From Vitis vinifera (Eukaryota > Streptophyta > Magnoliopsida > Vitales > Vitaceae), in contig NC_081807.1 in the NCBI RefSeq assembly GCF_030704535.1, positions 2,025,001 through 2,089,000 on the forward strand: 64,000 bases of DNA, written 5' to 3'. The translations under genes were made by a program, and so were the position numbers. How positions within the stretch are numbered: position 1 is the first letter of the stretch; every line of letters begins with the position of its first letter. This document shows positions 34,321-46,721 of the stretch, piece after piece. The notes under the pieces were generated by a model. That model was not told the DNA's origin. It searched no databases and worked only from the letters and a program-made list of their open reading frames with translations.

Positions 34321-37300
34321 TATCATTATCATCGTCGTCATCATCATCATCATCGCCATAGAAATAATTGTTATCATCGTCAAAGGCAAAGTAACGATGA
34401 AATCTAGCTGGTGTCATAACCTTCTCCAAACATGTAACAGCAGAGAAATTAGAATTTCCTCTGCTGCCTACATAGACCTATCTATAAACATCACAAAAAC
34501 AACATTCGAGGTTTGGGGGGGAGGGCACCAAAGAATGGGACAACAACATGAATAATCAGACATCCAGAAAGCTACTACTAAGGAGTAGCAAGTGACTCAA
34601 TTGTGTCCTCTATATTTTTATTTATTTATTTACTGATTTTTGCACACGCGGAATAGGGTGGGTGGGACAAAGGCACATAAGAATCTAAGAATGCCAGACA
34701 ATGGCACAACCTGATTCATGGAAAGTACAAGGACGTGCTAAAAAACAAACTTTATTTTTCTAGCAAGCCAGTCAAAATTACTAATAGTTTAATGCTAACC
34801 GCCTCAGAACCATAGTAGGATCTTGGACCCGCATGTTTAAGTCACCCATTCCAAATTAGGATTAGGGTTAGAACATGACTGCCACCAATAAAAAGCCCCC
34901 AGAGAATATCCCTTCTCCCCACACCACCAGAATGGATCACCTATCATTCATTCAATAGTGTATATCACCCAAAAATTGACCTTGGTTAGCATGAGGACCC
35001 AACAACTGTGCTCATTTAAACACAAACAAATTGGGTCTAGAAAAATTACCAAAGTGTTAAATCAAACCATGATTTTGTCAAGATATTCTAGGACCAGATG
35101 GTATTTATTAGGTTGTTTCCATCGTATTTTTCTCAGTCAAATATGTGCAGACGCATGAGCATACTAAAAATCTCAAGTTTCATTTACTAATTCAAGATCT
35201 AAAATTTCTGGGTAAGGCCTCAAGATCAAATATATCGACAATATCTTGAGGTGTTCTTTGCCTATCAAGTATATATGTGTGTATATGTGTAGGTAGTCTC
35301 TAACAAATATTAACCTTAAAATGACAAAGCATACCCGTTCAATTGTTTTAGGCAGGATAGCTTTCTCAGTAGCCTTCGGAGTCCATATCTTGATGTCTTT
35401 CTCAATTCCACTGCTGGCAAGCACTGTAGCATGAGGATGAGACTCGATACAGTTGACCACATGCTGATCAGCTTCCATTACACGAATGAGCTCCCCACTC
35501 TTCTTCCAAATGAATATGCGGCCACAGTCTGACCCACTCACCACATACTCACATTTAGGCCCAAAGAAGCCTACACCCTTCACTGTCTTACAATTTTTGT
35601 GCCCCTTGTAGACTTGGGGAGAAACATTGTCATCAGTATCCATAGTTGATGCTTCCAAGGGATGATCTGCACCACTGCCCAAAGAAGCTGGAGAAGCTGG
35701 AATAGGGTCAGGTCCCAATCCGATATCCTTTGTGAAAAGATAGATGAACTCATCATTGTAGGACACAAGAAGCTCTCTCTGGTCTGAGAAGGACAGGCCT
35801 GTTATTCCCACATATGGATTACCAATCAAATGTGAAGGGCAAAAGAAGTCTATGGGTTGATCAAAATCAGTAGATCCATCCCACTTATATTTGCGGATAT
35901 CATAAAGTCGAGCATATTCATCTGACCCTGCAACAGCAAACAGATTTGAATTCCTTGGATCTATTGCAATCGCATTTAGTTGGACAACGGCCCGCAATCC
36001 CCTCCTCCTTTCTTCAATTTGATGGCATGTCAAAAGTTCTGTAGCTGCCCTAGATCTCAGGTCAATCTGTAAGAATACAGACATTATCACATGGATGAAT
36101 GCTCCAAAACATGGTGATCAAAATATAAAGAGAACTATCAGATGTGTCAGATAACATGAAAAAAGAAGAAAAAAAGAAAGAAAACCATGAAACAAGATGA
36201 ATAATCAATTCTGTACATAAAACCTGATGTCCAATCTGATGAGCCTCCAAAGTGAAACTCAACAAAAATATGAGCCCCATCAATAATTTACTATATTATC
36301 TGCTATGAACAAAAGTTCAATTTAACCAAGTTTACTTAGATTCTTTGACAGAGAAAAATTACAGAATTAATAACTTGAAGCTATTATAACTCACATGCTG
36401 AACCAATCCATCTTCACCACAAGTGTAAAATATGTAAGGGCTCCCAGGCTCAATGGCCAACTTATGAGCTCGTCCCTGATGTTTGGCTAGCAAAGTAGTC
36501 TCAACCCGCCCACTTTCTAGAATCTGAGCACGCCTCACCTATAGTTAAGCAAGGGCTCCAATTAAAAATAGACATTAAATCCACATCATAGATCTTGAAA
36601 GCAAGAGTAAGACAAGGTGTAAAGATTTCTTTAATAAAAGGCATACATAAACTATGCATGACATGAATATCATTCAATCTATCTATCACAAAAAAAAAAA
36701 AATGAATATCATTCAATCTCACAAAAAGATCTTTAATTTCATCAAGTCATGTGAGATAACATTCCTTCCCGTCTTTGATTCATGACACTGAAGCAGATAC
36801 ATAGAGGGGTTAAAAAAAATGCCAGTCATGAATTAGGTACCAACTCCTAATGAAATAAGGATGCTCCACATCATGCTCTCCCCAGAAAAGCATTCCACTT
36901 TTAAACACAGGAATTACCTGGCCATCTGCTGCGCAAGTAACAATGCTTCGATCATCTGTGTAAGGCATGAACTTTGCTTGGAAAACATTGTTAATATGAC
37001 CAGATTCAAATGAAAGTTTGACATGCCCAGATTCCCAATCCCATAGTATAATCCGCCTGTCATCAGAGCCTGACACAAGAATTTCACCATCTGCATTGAA
37101 GCTTACTGTGTTCACACAACCTCTGTGCTTTTCCAGCTTCCTATAGATATCAAATTGAAGCACAAGATCCTGAAACAGAAAAGAACCATCTAAATACATC
37201 TTTCTAGGTAGTTTCACATGGAATTTCAGCACACCAAAAAAAAATAATGCTTTTCACAGGGCTGACCATACTGCCATAAAAGACCTTCTGCAGAGGCATA

Positions 37301-40300
37301 GGATGAAGAAATCAAGATTCCAAAGAGTCCTTTCTATCTTTCCCCTACTTTCTCAATAAGTTGTTTCTTTGTATGTACAAATTATTGTCCGACCCATAAA
37401 CCAAAATAGGGTTGTTAGAGAAATATTTGTATTTTGGGTAAACATTTGGGAAAGAAATTATAAAACACAGTAACATATGGAACTAAATCTTAAGACAAAC
37501 TATGACACCTGCAAATATGTCAGACAAAAATAAGTGTCTTTGTTTACAAAAATAAGTAAGATTTCAAGGACAAGGCTAAAAAGACACTTTTTAGCACCAC
37601 TTTCCCAATTCTTCTCCTCACAGCAAGTAGGGGAAAAAACATTCACTATTTCACAAAGCGGTGGGGTATGATTTGAGCACAAACTTGTATGAAGTTAATA
37701 TTTCATCTCAGGTAAACATTTGGGAAAAGAAATTATAAAGCACAGTAACATATGGAACTAAATCTTAAGACAAACTATGGCGCCTGCAAATATGTCTGAC
37801 AAAAAGAAGTGTGGTGCAATGGAAGGTTTGTTTCAAAACGAAACAGAAAAACACTCAAGAACCAACAAATAGATCACAATAGGATCTAAAAATTAGAGAA
37901 TAATTCTGAAAAAATATATTGAAATCCTCTCTAACAATTACAACGAGCCTTTAAATAATGTTTATAATGAAAAAATCAAGGAAACAACTAAAATAAGAAA
38001 CTAGAAATAGGAAACCAAGATAATTGGAAACTAGGAAAACTAGAAAAGAAATAGGAAACTAATGTTGAACCTACAATAGAAACTAATAATGTAGGAAATA
38101 GAAACTAATGATGTAAGAGGCTAAAAATAGAAACTAATGATGATTGTGTTCAATCCCCTCCACTTGAAGAAAACTCGTCCTCAAGTTTTGTGATTGCAAA
38201 GAAAACTCATCTAGAGGACATGTGTGCGGCTCCTTGACTTGCTTAAAGAAATCTAGGCTCGCTATGTTGGTGAATAACGGCTTATCTTTCTTAGTAACCG
38301 AATTGTTTTCTGACGATTGAGACTGTGGCATCAAAACAATCTTCTTGTCAAACCACCAAAAAACAAAAGTATTATCTTGACCCTTATAAGTGACATCAAC
38401 ATCATAGTGCCACGACCTCCCTAATAAAATATAACAAGCGTCCATATCCAGCACGTCACATACGATCTCATCTTTGTAATACTTTCCAATTGACAAAGGA
38501 ATTTTGCAAACTTCTAGCACTTGAACTTTCATGCCTTTGTTAATCCATGCAATCTTGTACGAAGAAGGGTGTTCCTTAGTCTTCAAATTTAGTGCTTTCA
38601 CCAAAGCCTTGGAAACAAAATTCTCGCTACTTCCACTGTCAATTATCACGTTGCACACTTTATTACGAATAGTGCATTGAGTCCGGAATATTTTATGTCG
38701 TTGAGAGTCGTCTGACTTTTTTAGGGTAAGCAAAAGTCGTTGGACAATGCATGTCACTTCTTCTCCCACATCTCCTTCTGCAAACTCAACACCCTCATAG
38801 ATATCTTCTTCAAGAACCCGTTCCTCTTCGCTGCCATCTTCTTCTAAAAAGTTAACAAATTGTCTATTTGGGCAATTATTTGAAAGATGGCCTGGCTGGT
38901 TGCACCGGAAACAGTTCCCTAGATTTCGACGTGCATAAGGGTCATTATTGATTCGTTGTTGTTGCCAGTTTCAGCCTGGAGTATTAGATCGAACAGGGGT
39001 TGAAGTTTCACTTCGATTCTGTGTCAAATTTTGAGTTGAAGGGGCATCTTTTTTTTTTTATAGGTAAATAAGAGATTGTATTAGAAAAGCCTAGAAAAGG
39101 CAAAAAGAGTACACATGAAGTATACAAGCAATGCCCAAGAAACTAGGCAAAAAGAAAAAAGAAAACCTTTCACCTATCTAGACAAAAGCCACTCTATAAA
39201 ATCAATCAAGGACAAAGAATGATCCTCTAAATACACCCTACCCCAATTCACAAAAGTGTACAAAAAAAAAAGTTTTAAAACTTGGTTGGATCGTTCAGTG
39301 TCATTGAACACTCTTTCATTTCTTTCCTTCCATAAAGTCCACATTAAACAAAGGGGGGCAGCCCTCCAAGCCTTTTCCTTTCTCTTACTCACAAAAGCAC
39401 CATGCCAACCTATCAAATTCCTTTTGATTGAGGAATGCAGGACCCACTGCACATCAAAAAGATTGAAAAGCAAGCTCCAAAGCATTGAAGCCTTCTTACA
39501 GAAAAGGATCAAGTGGTCACTGGTTTCCTCTTCCACTTTACACAAGTAACACCTATTTGGCATATTCCAATCCCTTCTTTTGAGCTGCTCAATGGTCAAG
39601 ATTCTGTTCCAAGACGCTTCCCAAGCAAAAAAGCTTACCCTCATGGGAGCCCAAGATCTCCAAATAATACTCCAAGGAAAAGGGTCATTAGAGGCTTTTG
39701 TGAGGGAACAGTAGAGAGATCTAACAGAAAAGGAGTCGTTCTTGCTATACTTCCAACTCAAGACATCCTCCGCATCTCTATTCAAAACCGAAGGATGGAG
39801 TTTCCGGAGCAAGCCTTCCACCTCTTCCATTTCCCAATCGTTAAAGTGTCTTGAAAACAAAGGATTCCAACTTCCCACCTCTCTATCCTCCTCCCAAGCA
39901 TCAAACACCCACTGATCCTTGTTGACCACCAATCAAAACAAGTTAGGGAAAGCATCTTTCAAAATTTGGTCCTCACACCACAAATCCTTCCAAAATTTGA
40001 CCTTCCTCCCATTCCCTACGACAAAACAGGATCTAGAGTGAATGTTTTCCCAATCTTTTCTAATAGCTTTCCACACTCCCACACCATAGGCTCCCTTCAC
40101 TTCTCTCGAACACCAATCTCCTTCCTCTACCCCAAATTTGTCTATGATGACTTGTTTCCACAAAGAATCCCTCTCTACAACAAATTTCCAGCTCCACTTC
40201 CCAAGCAAAGCTTTATTTAGGGCCACAAGACTGTGAATACCTAAGTCTCCTTGTCTCATATCAACACAAACCGCACTCCAATTCACCAACTGCATCTTTT

Positions 40301-43300
40301 TCTCTAAGGCGCCACCGCCCCACAAGAAGTCTCTTGGGATATTTTCAAATCTTGTACACACTTTCCGCGAAATGACAAAAAGAGACATAAAGTAAATTGA
40401 GAGACTTGAAAGAGTGCTCTTTATCAAGGTAAGCATCCTCCCTTTAGAAAGATATTGTCGCTTCCACAAGGACAAACACTTTCTGAATCTCTCTTCCACT
40501 ACGTCCCACACCCTTGAGGATTAGAAAGGAGCATCCAAGGGTAGGCCCAAGTAAGAAGAAGGGAGCTTCCCAATCTTTCACCCCAATATCAAAACGATAT
40601 TCTCCAAAGAATCAACCCTTCTTACAGGGATAGCCTCACTTTTATCCCTGTTCACTTTTAACCTAGAAATCGCCTCAAACCATAAGAAGACCCAACTCAA
40701 GTAACGCAATTGCTCACTATTAGCCTTGCAGAATAAAGGGGTATCATCAGCAAACAGAAGATGGCGTAGATCCCTTCCTATTCCACTACTGCTTCCCACC
40801 TTAAACCCCTCAATGAAACCCCCGCTTTTGGCTCTGAAGAGCAACTGGCTGAGAATCTCCATGACTAATAAGAAGAGATAAGGGGATAACGGATCACCTT
40901 GTCTCAAACCCCTAGTGCTGCGAAAAAAGTCTGAAGGGGATTCATTAATTAAAATTGAGAAATTAGCTGTGAAGATGCACCATCCAATCCAATTAATCCA
41001 CCTCTGCCCAAACCCCATCTTGGACATAACTGACAGAAGGCAGTCCCAGTTGACATGATCAAACGCCTTCTCAATGTCCAATTTTAGAAGGAGACCCGAG
41101 AGATTATCCTTCAACCTAAAGTCTACAGCCTCATTTGCAATGAGCACAGCATCCAGAATCTGCCTATTCTGAATGAAGGCATGTTAGTACTTTGAAACCA
41201 CCTCCCCAACAACTAGTTTCAGCCTATTTGTGATGTAGGACAACCCTAAGAGGGTTGCCTACACTCAAGGGTAGGTGGGCTAGGGTTTTATTTTTAGGGT
41301 GTAAGGAGAGGAATAAGGAATAAATTTTATGGTAGAGAAAATTATAAGATGAGAAATAGAGAGAAAGAAGAAACAATGAAGAAAAGATGGAAAACCTTAG
41401 AATCTCACTAAGGCCTTTTAGGAGTCTCACCTAGAAGAAAATCAATGGAGTCTCACCATTGAGGGTTGCAACCTTGCAATGAAAGAAAGTATAATATTAT
41501 TCATCAAATTCATTCCTTTGATTTACACTGATTAGCCTATTTATAGGCTTCTCTAAGAAATTAAAGTCTACTAGGAATCTAATAACCTATTATGATTCTA
41601 ATTCTAATTATAACATCCAAAGTTTATTAGGACTCTAATAACCTATCATGACTCAAATTCTAATTATATTATAACTCAACTAGCTAATCCTAATTAGACT
41701 CCAACAAATATTAATCCTAATTTAATTCTAAGTAATATTAATTCTACTTTAATTACAACTAATACTAATTCTCTCTCTTGATATATATCTTGAAGATTCA
41801 TCGTCATCAATTTGCCAAGACTGGCGAGTGATTTGTAAAGGCTCCCAACCAAACTTATTGGTCTGAAATCTTTCAACTCTTCCGCATCCCCTTTTTTTGG
41901 GATCAGAACAAGAAAAATGGAGTTTAGACTCCTTTGGATAGTGCCAAGGCGGAAAAAATCACCAAAAAATGTCATAATCTCAACTTTGGTAAAATCCCAG
42001 GAAAAATGCCAAAATGCCATGGTGAAGCCATCCGGACCAGGTATCTCTGGAGAAGCTGCACAGGGCTTCGAACACTTCTTTTATCTAAGAAAGGCTCCTC
42101 TAAACTTCTGGACCTTTCTGTCCCCAGAACACGAAATTGTAAATCCCCAATTCCTGGTCTCTAGTCCTCAGTTTCTGATAACAAAGTCCTATAAGCCCTA
42201 CACACCCCAAACTTGATATCTTCCTCACTAGTAAGAGTGTCCCCATTAATATTCACCTTGGATAAAAAGTTTTTTCTCGCCTTGGCGTTGGCCATCTTAT
42301 GAAAAAATTTGGTATTCTTATCACCCTCCTTTAACCAGATTTCCCTTGATTTTTGCCTCCAGAAAGTTTCTTCCATTAAAACACAATTCTTGTACTCCTC
42401 CAAATCCCCCGTTTGAGTCTCTACTTCCTTAAAAGACAAGGGACTAACACTCTCCTTTGAATCCTAAAACTGAATTCGAGAAAAGGCCTCAGATTTTCTA
42501 GCAGAGACATTACCAAAAACTTCTTTATTCCATCTTCTTAGATCCCTTTTGAGAGCTTTCAACTTTTCAGCAAGGCAATGGTTGTTAGACCCTGCAACCG
42601 AGTACCCTGTCCACCACACTTTTATTAGTTCTTTGAACCCATCCGACAAAAGCCACATATTCTCAAAGCGGAAAGGAGTCTTGCCTTTTTTAACCTCCCT
42701 GCCCTCCAAGGAAATGGGACAGTGATCAAAGACTATTCTAGGGAGAGCACATTGAAAGACACCCAAAAAATGATCCTCCCACTCATTAGAGATTAGAAAG
42801 TGATCCAACCTTGAAGCTGCTTGAGAATTAGGACCACCATACCACGTGAACTAACCACCGGAAGAGGGCGGATCCTTTAGACTCAACTCCTCGATGACCT
42901 CAGAGAACCTTCTCATCTCTACTGTCAGACTAAGCCCATTCCTCATTTCCCCTAGAATCTAATGGAATTGAAATCCCCCCCACACACTAGGGATCATCCC
43001 ACAAGCCTTTAATAGTACCCAATTCTTCCCAAAACTCCTTTTTTTCCCTTGATAAGACTAGTCCATAGACACTAGTGAACACCCAAACAAAGCCATCTTC
43101 CACATTCCTAAAGCGACCTGAGATGGTAAAACCTCCGCGCTCTAGCTCCAAGAGCTCTAGAACCTTATTGTCCCAAAAAAATAGAATGCCCCCTGAGGCA
43201 CCCCCAGCATGAATTGCACCCCAGTCCATAAACCTTCCAACGCCCAAGCTTTTCACCACCTTTAACGACATCTCCTGCACCTTTGTTTCTTGAAAACAAA

Positions 43301-46300
43301 CTAAATATGCCTTCTGGGCTCTAACTACCGAGCTAATCATCCTCCTTTTCTCCTTGTCCTTGAGCCCTTAACATTCCAAGAGAGGATTTTGATCTTCATC
43401 AATCCACAAGGATCATTTCCCATTTGTTCCTGCCACTCCTTCTATTCGCAAGCGTAGGCTCTCCATAGCTAACCGTACAATCCAGTCTCTTAAGTTTCTT
43501 TTCAGAGCGTGATGCAGACACCACTTTCTTCTTTCTCTTTTTACAGAGGGTCCCCCCACCAGTCATCTTCTTCAACTTCTTTAGCAGCAAAATAATTTTT
43601 TCTTCAAATCCCTCAACCAGCATTCCTAGAAATCTACTGAAATCTTAGAAATTGGAAAGCTCCTTGTCAAAGGGCGGATCCTCTTCGGAGGAAGCATTCT
43701 CAGGGAAAACCACCTCTGACCCATCTTGCAGAACCATAGATGAAGGCCCCTTTACAATGTCGGCCCTTACCTCTAGCACACCCTCTTCCCACTCAAGGGA
43801 TCCTCCCCAATGCTTCAGAAACAATGTTGTCCCTCTGCAATCTTTGCCCAAAGCAGAAGAATCCGACACCCAGAAAGGAGTAGAAGAAGAAGAAGGCCTT
43901 CCCCTCAAGAAGAACGAGACGAAGAGAGCATACCTTGGAATCTGAGAACTTCTTCTAAGAGAGCGATGCCTGCTAGAGGATTTGCGTTCAACTCCGAAGG
44001 CATCGGAAATGATGCACAAGGGTCAAGGCCTTGGGGAGGACCCATCGCCGTGGACGGAAAGCTAGGGCACCAATCGTGAAGAGCTTCTCTAGGAGAAGAG
44101 AGGAAATTCTCCCCTCCTTCGAAAAGACAGGCCCGACCCACTTCCAACTGGGTCTTGCCTAAGGAAAGCCTTTTAAGGCTTCCTCTGATCGTGAAGGGGC
44201 ATCTTTATTGTTGTTATCATTGCTGCCTGAAGTTGTTGACCCATTTGGAGCATGAGAAGCTTCTTGGGTTGGTCGACGAAAGTTACCCTGAGTGACCACT
44301 GTGGACCTATTGATTTGACTTTCCACTTTCATTGCCAAATTAATTGCATCTATCATGGTCCAAACCCCTTGAAGAGCCAGTCAATTTTGAATGGCCGGTT
44401 TTAGGCCCCTAATATAACAAGCTATTAATCGATCCTCCGTCTCAAACAAATTAACTCGAGCATTTAATCGATAAAATTCCTCCATGTATTCGTTCATAAT
44501 CCAGTTGGCTCGCCGACAATTTTGATATTGTTGATATAAAAATTGTTCATAATCCGAAGGGAGAAATCGCCTTTGTAATAACCGTTTGATCTTGGGCCAA
44601 GTACAAACACATTGTTTTCCTTGTCGTTGATGATTATATTGAAGTTGTTCCCACCATGCAGAAGTTCCGCCTTTCAACTTATATGCCACGAGCTTTACTT
44701 GATTTTATTATGAAATATTCAAATAGTCGAAAAAGTTTTCGACAGTATGGACCTAATCGAGAAAATCTTCAATGTGTAGTCGACAATCAAAGCTTGGTAA
44801 ATCCATTTTCATCCTAAATTCTTAGTTATTTTGACCCTAATTGTTAGCCCGATAATTGAAACGAAAATCATCTTCTCCAGATGAACAATCCAACCTTTGT
44901 TGCTGCCTTTGTTGAATATTCCTTTGCTGTGGAAGTCGAAAATCATCACCATCTCGAAAAGGTGGACAAAACTCATCTTGTTCATCAAAAACCCCTCATT
45001 GGAGGTTGTCGTCATCACGACGCCTAGGAGCTCCCCAATTTCGACCCTCATACACTCGTAACAAATAGGGCTCGTGAAAATCGCGATTTGCGGTTGGACT
45101 CGTGTGAATCGCGCCTTTGCCATCGATTTCCAACCTGATCTATGGCCAACGTCGGTTGTCGTAGTTGCCCTCTTGCCAGTCGCCACGTTGGTTTGGTTGT
45201 CACTCCATGGGTTCATGTTTCCCTTCGATAGTCAACATAACCACCATCTGCATGAGGTTGCGAAGAGTCTCGTCGATCCCGTCAAGTCGTTGCTCGATTT
45301 TTTTGAACCATCGTTCGTTATCGATGGTTTGTTTTCCACTAGAACCGTCGTTAGCCATTCCTTGCTCTGATACCAATTTTTATGCAGCAGAAGGTTTGTT
45401 TCAAAACAAAACAAAAAAACACTCAAGAACCAACACATAGATCACAATAGGATCTGAAAATTAGAGAATAATTCTAATATATTGAACTCCTCTCTAACAA
45501 TTACAACGAGCCTTTAAATAATGTTTGTAATGCAAAAATAAAGGAAATAACTGAAATAGGAAACTAGAAATAGGAAACCAAGGCAATTGGAAACTAGGAA
45601 AACTAGGAAAGAAATAGGAAACTAATGATGAACCTACAATAGAAACTAATAATGTAGAAAATAGAAACTAACCTAAAATAGAAACTAATGATGTAGGAAA
45701 TAGAAACTAATCTAAAATAGAAACTAATGGTGTAGGAAACTAAAAATAGAAACTAATGGAAATGTAAACTAATCTAAAATAGAAACTAATGATGTAGGAA
45801 GCTAAAAATAAAAACTAATGATGATTGTGTGCTGCATCAAAGTGTCTTTGTTTACAAATAAGTAAAATTTCAAGGACAACACTAAAAAAACACATTTTAG
45901 CACCAGTTTCCCAATTCTCATCCTCACAGCATGTAAGGAAAAAAATATTTTCTATTTCAGAAAGCAAGTGAGGTAAAATTTGAGCACAAACTTGTATGAA
46001 GTTAGTTCTATAAATGTCAAGTCAGAGAAAGTGGAATTTTTTTCTCAATTGATAACTGCGCCACATTCTTTTTCTTTTTTTTTTTCTTTTTTGGAAAATA
46101 GCTGAATCACTAATGAATGACATAAAAAATAGCCACAGCTCCTTATGCTTTCAGTTCAAACAAATTTGCATAAGAGTCAAGGGATCTCAAGCTTAACCTT
46201 ACTATCATTCAAATGAAGGACCAGAAAGTAAACAATTTGGCACAATCACTACCTTGAGAATATGAAGCCGAAAGATTCTTGATAACCATAACCATAACCA

Positions 46301-46683
46301 TAACACTTCATAAGAAACGATGCCCACTCATGAGTCATCAAAACAACTAATGAGCAGGCAAAAATTATGCTTGTTGCCTAGGCAATCTAAGTAAAACCTA
46401 TAACATCTATGTTATAATATTACAAGTACAACTGTTCAAGATCAGATTGGCATATGCAAGCATGCAACGTAAAGCAATATTGGAAAAAATAAATAATGTA
46501 ATGAGAACAATTAAAGGCACAAACCATCTCCCTTACTCGGGTTTCAGCCTAGTACTTTTGGATTAAAAAAAAAGGCAAAAACAAAAGCATTAGCTAGAAG
46601 ATTAATGAAATAACAAGGACCAAAAGGCCAATATGTACACAAATACACATAATACAATATACATGTGTAAACACTGAGGGCAG

Positions 46684-46721
<38 letters not shown>

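Larger units (their letters stand above)
37812..45839 (-). mobile_element. Gag/protease-only LTR retroelement, interrupted by a LINE
   Basis: Fossil LTR element in minus orientation, flanked by 5-bp duplications AAGTG (37807-37811 and 45840-45844). LTRs are 45383-45839 (5') and 37812-38152 (3'), starting TG and ending CA. A primer-binding site complementary to initiator tRNA-Met lies at 45364-45375, and a purine tract (AAGTGGAGGGGAT) borders the 3' LTR. Internal parts in order: gag of the Ty3/gypsy retrotransposon type (about 44400-45100), a zinc knuckle (about 38850-38930) and an aspartic protease with IIDSGSSENFVS (about 38600-38680). No reverse transcriptase, RNase H or integrase of its own was found, so it resembles non-autonomous TR-GAG-type elements. 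Without the LINE it is about 2.9 kb. It is broken, with several breaks. LTR divergence is several percent by eye, suggesting an insertion some millions of years old. Confidence 0.85.

Noticed and set aside
34067-34555. Long open frames encoding poly-Asp, poly-Met/Thr and poly-Ile
   Set aside because: They are readings of one ATC/GTC trinucleotide repeat inside a DCAF8 intron; the exon model skips them and the flanking exons join in phase.
35173-35334. C-terminal extension of the DCAF8 frame past 35335
   Set aside because: It reads into an intron. The GTATGC donor at 35334 and family-typical SPQDLMIQLF in the exon at 33806-34045 show the true C terminus.
36810-36917. Extension of the DCAF8 second exon toward 36810
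   Set aside because: It follows a GTAATT donor after CAG, and the family sequence continues in the next exon at 36538.
39256-39854. Plus-strand open frames across the LINE
   Set aside because: They are antisense shadows of the LINE reverse-transcriptase C-terminal region, which reads as protein on the minus strand.
45364-45375. tRNA-Met-like sequence (GCTCTGATACCA)
   Set aside because: Only the 3' end of the tRNA is represented and it directly adjoins an LTR, so it is a primer-binding site rather than a tRNA gene.
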